Part shown: positions 46,251 to 53,613 of the stretch, piece by piece
Layout: every line of letters begins with the position of its first letter
How positions within the stretch are numbered: the first letter of the stretch is position 1
Source of the DNA: Streptosporangium sandarakinum
GTDB lineage: Bacteria > Actinomycetota > Actinomycetes > Streptosporangiales > Streptosporangiaceae
Reading direction: 5' to 3'
Length of the DNA: 64,000 bases
NCBI RefSeq assembly: GCF_013409935.1
Contig: NZ_JACCCO010000003.1
Coordinates: forward strand, 1-64,000
Made by a program: the position numbers and the translations under genes
Notes under the pieces: generated by a model
The model's input: the letters and a program-made list of their open reading frames with translations, nothing else
Databases searched by the model: none
What the model was told of the DNA's origin: nothing

Positions 46251-48285
46251 CGTCGTCCTCCCGGTCGTAGCGGCGGGCCTCGTTCACCAGGACCGCGCGG
46301 CCCGTGGCGGCGTACCGGGCGAGCAGCTTCAGTCCTTCCTTGACGCTCTGGCGCCTGTCGCGCAGCGGATCCGTCGCGGGATCGGACAGGAACCAGCGGT
46401 CGATCACCAGGCCGCGCACGACGGTGGCCCGGTCCGTTCCGGCCGGCCGGTCCCGCCGGGGGCCGGCGTCCGTCCCGGCCGTCTCCTCTCCGCCCGTGCC
46501 GCCGGCCGGTTCCCCGGGCTCCCGGTTCAGCTCGCCGTACAGGTCGTCCAGCGGTACGCCGGTGGGGAGCCGGTTCGGCGCCGAGGTGATCCAGTTGTAC
46601 TGCCTGACCCATTCGGCCATGTCGATCCGGTTGAACCGGCCGTCGAGGAGTTCCACCACCTCCCGTAGGCGCTCCAGGCCGGCGGGCTCCGTGCCGACGC
46701 GGGCGAGCCGGTGGTACATGACCATGGCCAGCCCGTCACGCGGCCCCTCGCGGGGGGAGCCGTACAGGTTCTCCAGGCTCTCGTGGGCGATGTCCCACAG
46801 CGGTCTCCCGCGGCGCCGGCGGCGGGAGAGCTCCAGGAGCAGCAGCCGCCGGAGCCAGGGGTGGAACACCGGGGCCATGTCCTGCGCCGGATCGGTGCGC
46901 AGCCACATGCGCTCGTCGAGCTCCTCCAGCACCGAACGCCACGGGCGGGACAGGAGACCGGCGTCCTCGGCGTCCGCCAGGTTGGCCGCGGCGGAACTCG
47001 CGGCCAGGTCGTCCAGGTCGTGGGAGAAGTCCCGGAAGGGGTGCCTGGGATGACTCCTCCAGTCGAGGGACGGCAGGGCGCGCAGCGCCTGCTCCGTCCA
47101 GCCGTCGTTCTCCTGCCGGGCGTCCCAGCCGCGCTCCCGGTCGGCCATGGCCGCCAGCAGGTGCTCGACCGCCGGCGGATACCCGCCGGTCAGCGCGTAC
47201 ACGAACCCGGCGTGGCTCGGGCCGGGCCGCTGCCGGGTCGTCTCCCGCATCCGCGCCACCTCGGCGCGGCTGAGATCGGGCAGCAGCACGGGGTACCACC
47301 AGCGGTCCCGCCTGCTCGGCGCGCGGCCGGCGAGCCAGTCGCCGTGGCTCGCCCGCCGGGCCTGCGGGGGATACCGGGTGCCGCCGGCCGTCAGGTACTC
47401 GGGCGTCCCCGGCAGGTTCCAGTGCGGACCGAGGGCGGGCCATGTCCGCGAGGCGGCGACCACCAGGAGCGGGTCATGCCCCCGCGGCTCCGGCAGGTCG
47501 GCCCGGTGAGCCCTGGCGGCCGTCAGCGCCCGCAGGAAGTCCCGTCCGCAGGGGGTGTCGACGTCGTCCAGCAGCAGCAGGCAGTTGCGCGGCCGCCATC
47601 CGCGCGACCAGCCCTCCCGCAGGTCCTCCAGAAGCGCCTCGCAGACGATCTGCGCGGCCAGCGGGAACCCGTCCTCGGTCTCGCCCGCCCGAAGCAGGCC
47701 CAGCGCGCCACCGGAGCCGAGGCGGTCGCGGTACCAGTCCATGGCCCTGCGCTCCAGGAGCTCCACCAGCCGCCGCCCCCGCGCCACCCGGTCGATCAGC
47801 CCGGCGACCACCGAGCCGACCGGCGGCACCGGCAGGACACCGCCGAGCAGGTCGAAGATCTCCTGAAGGGTCCTGGCGTTGTCCGGGATCCCGCGCCGGC
47901 CGCGGATGAGGTCGTAGAGCTTGCGCTCCGCCTCCTCCGGCTCCAGTTCGGGATCCAGGGAGAGCACCAGGTTTCCCAGCACCACCCGCGGCAGTTTGAC
48001 GGGGGAGAACTGCGGCCACCGATCACCCATGACGCACTTGGCGATCTGCGCCGCCATTTCCCATGGCCGCATGCCGGGTTGCCGGGCGCAGTCGAAATGA
48101 AGGAAAGGCAATGAAAAGGAGGCCGCGGCGTTTTCCGCGACCTCCTTCAGGATGGTTGTCCGCCCGCTCCCACGCGGGCCGAGAAGCACGATGACGGGCA
48201 GCTCACCGATTCCCGGCCCGTTCTCACGGTCGAGGCACTCGCCGATCAGCCGCTCGCAGGAGGCCGTCAACTCGCTGCTCGCCAT
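46243..48285 (-). CDS. Large P-loop NTPase with GRT-type Walker A, partner of the membrane sensor
   Basis: 680 residues, no TM segment. The N-terminal P-loop is LLGPRGSGRTT (35-45), in which the usual invariant Lys is replaced by Arg42. Walker B is CLLLLDDVD (235-243). The region around RDRWWYPVLLPDLSRAEVARM and GYPPAVEHLLAAM suggests a STAND/AAA-like ATPase with a helical lid. The C-terminal ~300 residues are helical with charged stretches and no recognised domain. Overlap with the sensor gene means both are made together. I do not know a named family; a signalling or conflict-type NTPase is the best inference. Confidence 0.65.
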   Translation of the reverse strand: MASSELTASCERLIGECLDRENGPGIGELPVIVLLGPRGSGRTTILKEVAENAAASFSLPFLHFDCARQPGMRPWEMAAQIAKCVMGDRWPQFSPVKLPRVVLGNLVLSLDPELEPEEAERKLYDLIRGRRGIPDNARTLQEIFDLLGGVLPVPPVGSVVAGLIDRVARGRRLVELLERRAMDWYRDRLGSGGALGLLRAGETEDGFPLAAQIVCEALLEDLREGWSRGWRPRNCLLLLDDVDTPCGRDFLRALTAARAHRADLPEPRGHDPLLVVAASRTWPALGPHWNLPGTPEYLTAGGTRYPPQARRASHGDWLAGRAPSRRDRWWYPVLLPDLSRAEVARMRETTRQRPGPSHAGFVYALTGGYPPAVEHLLAAMADRERGWDARQENDGWTEQALRALPSLDWRSHPRHPFRDFSHDLDDLAASSAAANLADAEDAGLLSRPWRSVLEELDERMWLRTDPAQDMAPVFHPWLRRLLLLELSRRRRRGRPLWDIAHESLENLYGSPREGPRDGLAMVMYHRLARVGTEPAGLERLREVVELLDGRFNRIDMAEWVRQYNWITSAPNRLPTGVPLDDLYGELNREPGEPAGGTGGEETAGTDAGPRRDRPAGTDRATVVRGLVIDRWFLSDPATDPLRDRRQSVKEGLKLLARYAATGRAVLVNEARRYDREDDDE

Positions 48286-48450
48286 GTCTGCCCGCCTCCG
48301 GAGTTCTCCGGCCGACTGCGTCGGGGCCCACGATAAAAACCGTCACGCCCCCCGATGGCGTTCTGTTTTCAGCATAACCCACATTTCCGAGAAATGCTTT
48401 CACAGTCGGATATGGCTGGCGGTTTCGGTTTCTGTGGGACGGCGGCCGGG

Positions 48451-49986
48451 CTACCGGAGCTCACGCTTGAGGATCTTCCCGGTGGCGGTCATCGGCAGGG
48501 AGTCGCGGAACTCGATGATCCGCGGATACTTGTAGGCCGCCATGTTCTCCTTGCACCACTCCGACAGCTCCGGCTCGGTGACGGCCGCGCCGGGCGTGCG
48601 GATGATGTACGCCTTGATCTCCTCGCCGTGCGACTCGTGCGGCACCCCGACCACCGCGGCGAGGGAGACCGCCGGGTGCGTCATCAGCACCTCCTCCAGC
48701 TCACGCGGGTAGACGTTGAAACCACCCCGGATGATCATGTCCTTGGCGCGGTCGATGATCGAGTAGTAGCCGTCGGAGTCGCGGACGGCGATGTCGCCGG
48801 TGCGGAACCAGCCGTCCCGCATCGCCTCGGCGGTCGCCTCGGGCCGGTTGTAGTAGCCCTTCATCACGTTGTGGCCGCGGATCACGATCTCCCCGGGGCC
48901 CTCGCCCTCGATCGTCTTCCAGTCGGCGTCGACCAGCTTCATGTCCACGCCCCAGATCGGCGTGCCGATCGTTCCGGGCTTGGTCGGCCGGCCCGGCTGG
49001 TTGAAGCAGGCCACCGGAGAGGTCTCCGACAGGCCGTAGCCCTCCAGGATGCCGATGCCGAAAGTGGCTTCGAAGTCCCTGAGCACCTCCGCCGGGGAGG
49101 ACGCGCCGCCCGCGACCGCCGCCCGGAGCGCGGTCGGCACCTCGTCGCCGTCGGCGTGGATCTTCGTCAGCATGCCCCAGTACATGGTCGGCACGCCCGC
49201 GAACAGGGTGATCTTCTCCGCGCGCATCAGCGCCAGCGCCTCACCCGGGTCGAAGCGCGGCATGAGCACGACGGTGCCGCGGCGCCGGAACCCGAGGTTC
49301 ATCACGACGGTCTGGCCGAAGGAGTGGAACAGCGGCAGCGCCGCCAGGAACGCGTCGCCCTCGTCGCCCCGGGGGAACATCTCGTCCGACACCATGGCGT
49401 TGAGCACCATGTTCTGGTGGCTCAGCTCGGCGCCCTTCGGCTGGCCGGTGGTGCCGCTGGTGTAGAGGATCACCGCTGTGTCGTCCGGCGCGGTCTGCAC
49501 GGTCTCGAACTCGCCCGACACACCGTCCAGCGCCGCCCACAGGGTCTCGCCGTACTCGGACTCGGTGGCGAACGCGGCGGCCGGCAGCACGAAGAAGTGC
49601 TCGGCCCCCGCCGCCCCCTCGAACCCCTCCCGGCCGCGCGCGCCCAGCGGCAGCTCCGGGGTGCCCTCGAAGCAGAACAGCGCCTTGGCCTCGGAGTCCT
49701 CCAGGTGGTAGGTGATCTCCCGCGACTGCAGGAGCACGTTGAGCGGCACGACCACCGCGCCGGCCTTGAGGATGCCGTAGTACACGAACGGGAAGTAGGG
49801 CAGGTTCGGGCAGGCCAGCGCGACCTTGTCGCCCCGGCCGATCCCGCGGGAGACCAGCAGGTTGGCGACCTGGTTGGCGATGGTGTCGACCAGGGAGTAT
49901 GGAAGCCGCAGATCGCCGAAGACCAGAGCGGTGCGATCGGGCTGCTGCCGGGCGCTGTCCTCCAACACGATCGACAGATTGAGCAT
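48451..49986 (-). CDS. Long-chain fatty acid--CoA ligase (acyl-CoA synthetase)
   Basis: 511 residues from an ATG with GGAGGAAG upstream. ANL superfamily motifs: AMP-binding loop ILYTSGTTGQPKGAELSH, GYGLSETSP, DGWFRTGDIA, and the C-terminal KDMIIRGGFNVYPRELEEVL with catalytic Lys in TGKILKREL at the very end. It activates fatty acids with ATP and CoA. It is divergent from the GMC oxidoreductase gene, sharing a 176-bp region with a TetR-like palindrome and a CRP-type site. No beta-oxidation genes are adjacent. Confidence 0.88.
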   Translation of the reverse strand: MLNLSIVLEDSARQQPDRTALVFGDLRLPYSLVDTIANQVANLLVSRGIGRGDKVALACPNLPYFPFVYYGILKAGAVVVPLNVLLQSREITYHLEDSEAKALFCFEGTPELPLGARGREGFEGAAGAEHFFVLPAAAFATESEYGETLWAALDGVSGEFETVQTAPDDTAVILYTSGTTGQPKGAELSHQNMVLNAMVSDEMFPRGDEGDAFLAALPLFHSFGQTVVMNLGFRRRGTVVLMPRFDPGEALALMRAEKITLFAGVPTMYWGMLTKIHADGDEVPTALRAAVAGGASSPAEVLRDFEATFGIGILEGYGLSETSPVACFNQPGRPTKPGTIGTPIWGVDMKLVDADWKTIEGEGPGEIVIRGHNVMKGYYNRPEATAEAMRDGWFRTGDIAVRDSDGYYSIIDRAKDMIIRGGFNVYPRELEEVLMTHPAVSLAAVVGVPHESHGEEIKAYIIRTPGAAVTEPELSEWCKENMAAYKYPRIIEFRDSLPMTATGKILKRELR

Positions 49987-50038
49987 GGGCTTCCTCCTCC
50001 GGACAGGCTTCTGACGCGCCCATACTCGCAGTTCGGGA

Positions 50039-50054
50039 TACCTGCCGGTAGGTA
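50039..50054. promoter_or_regulatory. TetR-like palindrome upstream of the acyl-CoA ligase
   Basis: TACCTGCCGGTAGGTA is a 16-bp palindrome with one mismatched pair, 53 bp upstream of the ligase start codon. Its form (TACC-centre-GGTA) resembles operators of TetR-type lipid regulators. No TetR gene is encoded in the window. Confidence 0.45.
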
Positions 50055-50099
50055 AGCGAGGTCACAAATTGACGGGAAATCGACGAAGGAGTATGCAGA

Positions 50100-50115
50100 T
50101 GTGAGCCCGCTCACA
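50100..50115. promoter_or_regulatory. CRP/FNR-family binding site
   Basis: TGTGAGCCCGCTCACA matches TGTGA-N6-TCACA in all ten conserved positions and is a perfect palindrome. It lies midway between the divergent acyl-CoA ligase (114 bp) and GMC oxidoreductase (48 bp) start codons, so a Crp/Cmr-type protein could control both. Confidence 0.6.
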
Positions 50116-50162
50116 CGGGGGAAGCGAGCCGACACCGTCCGTATGCCGAAGGGTGCTGGCGC

Positions 50163-51704
50163 ATGATGTACGACTACGTGATCGTGGGGGCCGGATCCGC
50201 CGGCTGCGTGCTGGCCGGCCGCCTCTCCGCCGACCCGGCGGTGACCGTGGCGCTCCTGGAGGCCGGCGGCCGGGACGACGCCTTCGAGGTCCGGGTTCCG
50301 GTCGCCTTCCCCAAGCTCTTCAAGACCTCCCGCGACTGGGACTTCTCCACCGTCGACCAGCCGGGCATGTCCGGCAGGCGGCTGTACTGGCCGCGCGGGC
50401 GGATGCTCGGCGGCTCCTCCTCGATGAACGCGCAGATGTGGGTGCGCGGCCACCGCGCCGACTACGACGGCTGGGACGTGCCCGGCTGGACCTACGACGA
50501 GGTCCTGCCGTACTTCCGGCGGGCCGAACGCCGCGTCGGCTCCAACCACGGCGGCGTGTACGGCACCGACGGCCCGATCGTCGTCTCCGAGTTACGCAGC
50601 CCCAATCCGGCCACCGCCGCGTTCCTGCGCGCCTGCGAGGAGACGGGGATCGCGCGCCTCCCCGAGCTGAACGGCCCCTCCAACGAGGGCTGCTGCCCCA
50701 CCCCCGTCACGCAGGACCGCGGCCGGCGCTGCAGCGCCGCCGACGCCTACCTCGGACCCGCCGCGAAACGCCCCAACCTCACGATCCTGACCGCCGCCCC
50801 CGCCCGCCGCATCCTCATCGAGGACGGCCGCGCCGTCGGCGTCGAGTACGGCGACGGCGCGGTGGCGCGGGCCCGCCGGGAGGTGATCCTGTCGGCCGGG
50901 GTGATCGGCTCGCCCCACCTGCTCATGCTCTCCGGCGTGGGCGCCGCCGACGAGCTGTCCGCCCAGGGGATCGAGCCGGTCCACGACCTGCCCCAGGTCG
51001 GCCGCAACCTCCATGACCACCTGGCGTCGGCGATCATCCTGCACTGCCCCGAGCCGATCACCCTGACCGGTGCCGAGACCACCGGCAACCTGCTGCGCTT
51101 CCTGCTCGCCCGACGCGGCATGCTCACCTCCAACGTCGGCGAGGCCGTCGCCTTCATCCGGACCTCACCCGACGAGCCCGCCCCGGACATCGAGTTGGTC
51201 TTCGCCCCCGTCCCCTTCGTCGACCACGGCCTGACCCGTCCCAAGGGCCACGGCCTGACCATCGGCGCGATCCTGCTGCGGCCGGAGAGCCGGGGGCGGA
51301 TCCGCCTCGACGGCCGCGACGTGGTGATCGACCCCGCCTACCTGTCGGCTCCGGCCGACGTCAGGCGGCTGGTGGCCGGGCTGCGCGCCGCCAAGGCGCT
51401 GTTCGCCACCGTGGCGCTCAAGCCGTACGCCGGACCGCCGATGGACCCCTACTGGGGCGCCGAGACAGACGAGGAACTCGCTCGCTGGATCCGCGAACGC
51501 GGCGAGACCCTCTACCATCCGGTGGGCACCTGCCGGATGGGGGCCGACGACGAGTCGGTGGTGGACCCGTCGCTGCGGGTCCGCGGCGTGGCGGGCCTCC
51601 GGGTCGCCGACGCCTCGGTCATGCCGACCATCAACCGGGGCCACACCCATGCCCCCACCGTCATGATCGCCGAACGGGCCGCCGACCTGATCGCCACCGC
51701 CTGA
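50163..51704 (+). CDS. GMC family oxidoreductase (choline dehydrogenase-like)
   Basis: 513 residues. FAD-binding Rossmann start DYVIVGAGSAGCVLAGRLS, GMC signature 1 region YWPRGRMLGGSSSMNAQMWVRG, a substrate region, and the C-terminal LYHPVGTCRMG and NRGHTHAPTVMIAERAADLI with the catalytic His positions. These flavoenzymes oxidise alcohols. Without a betaine-aldehyde dehydrogenase partner nearby, choline cannot be assumed; other alcohol substrates are equally likely. The gene is intact and ends 24 bp before the left inverted repeat. Confidence 0.88.
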   Translation: MMYDYVIVGAGSAGCVLAGRLSADPAVTVALLEAGGRDDAFEVRVPVAFPKLFKTSRDWDFSTVDQPGMSGRRLYWPRGRMLGGSSSMNAQMWVRGHRADYDGWDVPGWTYDEVLPYFRRAERRVGSNHGGVYGTDGPIVVSELRSPNPATAAFLRACEETGIARLPELNGPSNEGCCPTPVTQDRGRRCSAADAYLGPAAKRPNLTILTAAPARRILIEDGRAVGVEYGDGAVARARREVILSAGVIGSPHLLMLSGVGAADELSAQGIEPVHDLPQVGRNLHDHLASAIILHCPEPITLTGAETTGNLLRFLLARRGMLTSNVGEAVAFIRTSPDEPAPDIELVFAPVPFVDHGLTRPKGHGLTIGAILLRPESRGRIRLDGRDVVIDPAYLSAPADVRRLVAGLRAAKALFATVALKPYAGPPMDPYWGAETDEELARWIRERGETLYHPVGTCRMGADDESVVDPSLRVRGVAGLRVADASVMPTINRGHTHAPTVMIAERAADLIATA

Positions 51705-51728
51705 GTCCGCCCTGACAGGAACCGATGG

Positions 51729-52097
51729 GGCTGGGGCTTTTCCCACTTGAGGGCGTTTCCCTGTGTTTGGGCGGGTCGGTGGTTGCCGGGTTGGTGGGTG
51801 GTGCGCGCTGCGGTGGGTGGGTGTTCCGGCCGGCGTTGTGGTTGCTGTCTAGTGGTTTCCGGCCTTCGGCCTGGCCTCGGGCGCGGTGGTTTCTGGCGTT
51901 TTGAAGCCGGCCGGAACACCCACCCACCTCCGCGCCATGACTGACCGATTCGTACGGCCTGCTCGCCGTAGCTTCTTCCTTTCCGTCGGCCCATGGTTCC
52001 CGCCGCCGCTGAAGCGACCCTTGCTCCCGGTCGGGGGCGGGTCGCCGTAGCCTTGCGGCCACACTGACAGGGGAGAGCGCAGGGCCGGGCGCCGTAG
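51729..52097 (-). repeat. Left copy of the long inverted repeat
   Basis: This 369-bp sequence recurs in reverse orientation at 55370-55826. By eye the copies differ at about a dozen positions over ~330 aligned bp; the inner ends match from CTACGG outward. It is rich in short palindromes and direct CCACCAACCC-type motifs and has no credible gene, despite several open frames produced by its composition. A nested element with 23-bp inverted ends lies at 51812-51928. Confidence 0.9.
51812..51928. repeat. 117-bp element with 23-bp perfect inverted ends, left copy
   Basis: The terminal inverted repeats (51812-51834 and 51906-51928) are perfect over 23 bp and centred on TGTTCCGGCCGGC. The middle contains GGCCTTCGGCC-type palindromes. 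Small palindromic units of this kind resemble MITEs or structured extragenic elements. The same element is present at 55539-55655. Confidence 0.75.
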
Positions 52098-52196
52098 CCG
52101 CTCGCTTTCGGGCCGCCCACGGTCCCCGCCCCTTCCCTTCGGCTTGTTCGGTATTGGATCTGAGCCTGGATTCGGTGGGCCCTTAGGGTTGCGGGC

Positions 52197-52976
52197 ATGA
52201 GCAGTGCGCTGACAGATGTCGCTCCCGATGGACGTATGAGCCCCCTCCTCCTGGCCAACCGGAACGCCGCCGCCCTCTGGACGGCGCTCGCGCAGGCCCG
52301 TGGGAACGAGTTGGTTCAGCGGCCCGGCTTCGTCGGGGTGAGGGGAAGTGAACGCGGCGGGACGCGGATCCTGCTGCTCGGCCCGGACCCGGATGAGGGC
52401 GACCTCGCCGCGCTGACGGAGCTGGTCCGAAGCCGACGTGACGGCAAGGTGGTCGTCGAGGACCAGTTCGGCGCGGTCGACATGGGAGACCTGGGCCTGA
52501 CCCCCCGCCGGTTGCCCGTCATGATCCGCGACACCGCTCCGCCGGGGAGTGCCGGCGGTACGTCCCCCTCGTCATCCGCCATGGAGGTCGTCCGAGCGGA
52601 TTCGCCGGATCTGCTGGAGACCGTGGAGCGGGTCGTGGCCCACGGATTTCCGCTGAGCGGCTTCCTGCCATGGCATCCGGGCGAGGTCTTCCCCCGGACC
52701 ATGCTGGAACGGCGGGACGTCGAGTTCTTTCTCATCACCAGGGACGGCGTGCCCGCCGGCGCCTGCATGGTGATCCTCGACGGCGCGGTCGGCGGCGTCT
52801 ACTGGGTGACCACCCTGCCCGAGCACCGGTCCCGCGGGGTCGGGCGGGCGCTCATGCACGCCGTACTGGAACGGCTGTCCGGCCTCCCCGTCACCCTGAC
52901 CGCGGCCACCGCCGGCAAGCCGCTCTACGACTCCCTGGGCTTCGACGTGATCACCCAGGCCACCTGGTGGTCCTGA
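52197..52976 (+). CDS. GNAT family N-acetyltransferase with N-terminal extension
   Basis: 259 residues. The C-terminal ~130 residues are a GNAT domain: RTMLERRDVEFFLITRDGVPAGACMVILDGAVGGVYWVTTLPEHRSRGVGRALMHAVLE with the acetyl-CoA loop RSRGVGRALM, ending KPLYDSLGFDVI. The N-terminal ~120 residues form a second, degenerate domain that may be an extra GNAT fold. Substrate unknown; it sits inside the inverted-repeat island upstream of the ABC-F gene, where antibiotic or toxin modification would make sense, but that is inference. The ATG has only a weak ribosome site. Confidence 0.8.
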   Translation: MSSALTDVAPDGRMSPLLLANRNAAALWTALAQARGNELVQRPGFVGVRGSERGGTRILLLGPDPDEGDLAALTELVRSRRDGKVVVEDQFGAVDMGDLGLTPRRLPVMIRDTAPPGSAGGTSPSSSAMEVVRADSPDLLETVERVVAHGFPLSGFLPWHPGEVFPRTMLERRDVEFFLITRDGVPAGACMVILDGAVGGVYWVTTLPEHRSRGVGRALMHAVLERLSGLPVTLTAATAGKPLYDSLGFDVITQATWWS

Positions 52977-53307
52977 CCTCCCGGACCCGGCTCCTCTCCT
53001 TGCGGCCTGCCACTGAGGGAAGCGGACTCAGGACGGTCGGCACGTAGGCGGCCGGAGACCCTCTCCTCGTAACGGCTTCACCTCGCAGGGCATCCCCTCC
53101 CTTCCCGTAACGAGCCGCGTCCGCTGACCGGGGTGCTCGCGGGGGAGGATTCTCGTGGCCGGAAGCTCGCTCCTGCCGATCCGCTGTTGACGAGGCCCGT
53201 AGCGCGCCATCCCCTGCGGAGGCGTCAGCGCGGCCCGCCGGGATCGCTCGCCGCGCTGTACGGGGTTCGGTTCACCGGTGTCGGACACGTCCGGAACCGT
53301 GGCATCA
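52977..53307. other. Non-coding stretch between the acetyltransferase and the ABC-F promoter
   Basis: About 330 bp with lower GC bias than neighbouring genes. No intact gene; several short frames show no codon bias. The sequence could contain decayed gene pieces, but I cannot identify any. Confidence 0.4.
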
Positions 53308-53389
53308 ATCGAGACGGACCGGTTCGTCTTGACTAAGAAGCGATGTGCCTCCATACTCCTCTCTATCGAGACGAACCGTCTCGTCTTAA
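53308..53389 (+). promoter_or_regulatory. ABC-F promoter flanked by two 25-bp operator-like repeats
   Basis: Copies at 53308-53332 and 53365-53389 agree at 21 of 25 positions. Each is an imperfect palindrome of the type AGACGRACCGKYTCGTCT, a form common for TetR-like regulators. Between and overlapping them is TTGACT (53329-53334), a 17-bp spacer, and CATACT (53352-53357), placing the start at about 53365, the first base of the second repeat. A repressor bound to both would cover the core promoter. Confidence 0.6.
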
Positions 53390-53576
53390 AAGTGGGGAGA
53401 TCGCTGATGACCACCGGCGAACGGTTCATCACCGGAGCGTCGAATCCGGCTGGTCGATATGCGGGCCGAGAACGCCGGCTCCCTCCTCGTGAAGGAGTGC
53501 CGGGCCGGAGTACCTCGGCCCCGGGTTCCCGAGTCGAACCGTACGAGGCTCGCGAAGGCCGACCAGGTACGCAGTC

Positions 53577-53594
53577 ATGTTCCGTCCGCGCTGA
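53577..53594 (+). CDS. Possible 5-codon leader peptide (MFRPR) before the ABC-F start
   Basis: ATG TTC CGT CCG CGC TGA ends 4 bp before the AGGAGG ribosome site of the ABC-F gene. Short leader ORFs commonly control ABC-F and erm resistance genes through ribosome stalling. No strong ribosome site precedes it. Tentative. Confidence 0.3.
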   Translation: MFRPR

Positions 53595-53613
53595 CAAGAG
53601 GAGGTGGGGCACT

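Noticed and set aside
51747..52064. Open frames inside the inverted repeats, with similar peptides in both copies
   Set aside because: Several frames are open at once, none has a ribosome site or family resemblance; similarity simply reflects the duplicated DNA.
53407..53613. Upstream ATG giving a 69-residue N-terminal extension of the ABC-F protein
   Set aside because: It has a fair ribosome site, but the extension has poor codon bias and no family match, and AGGAGG plus CTG at 53614 fits the usual ABC-F N-terminus. Kept only as an alternative.
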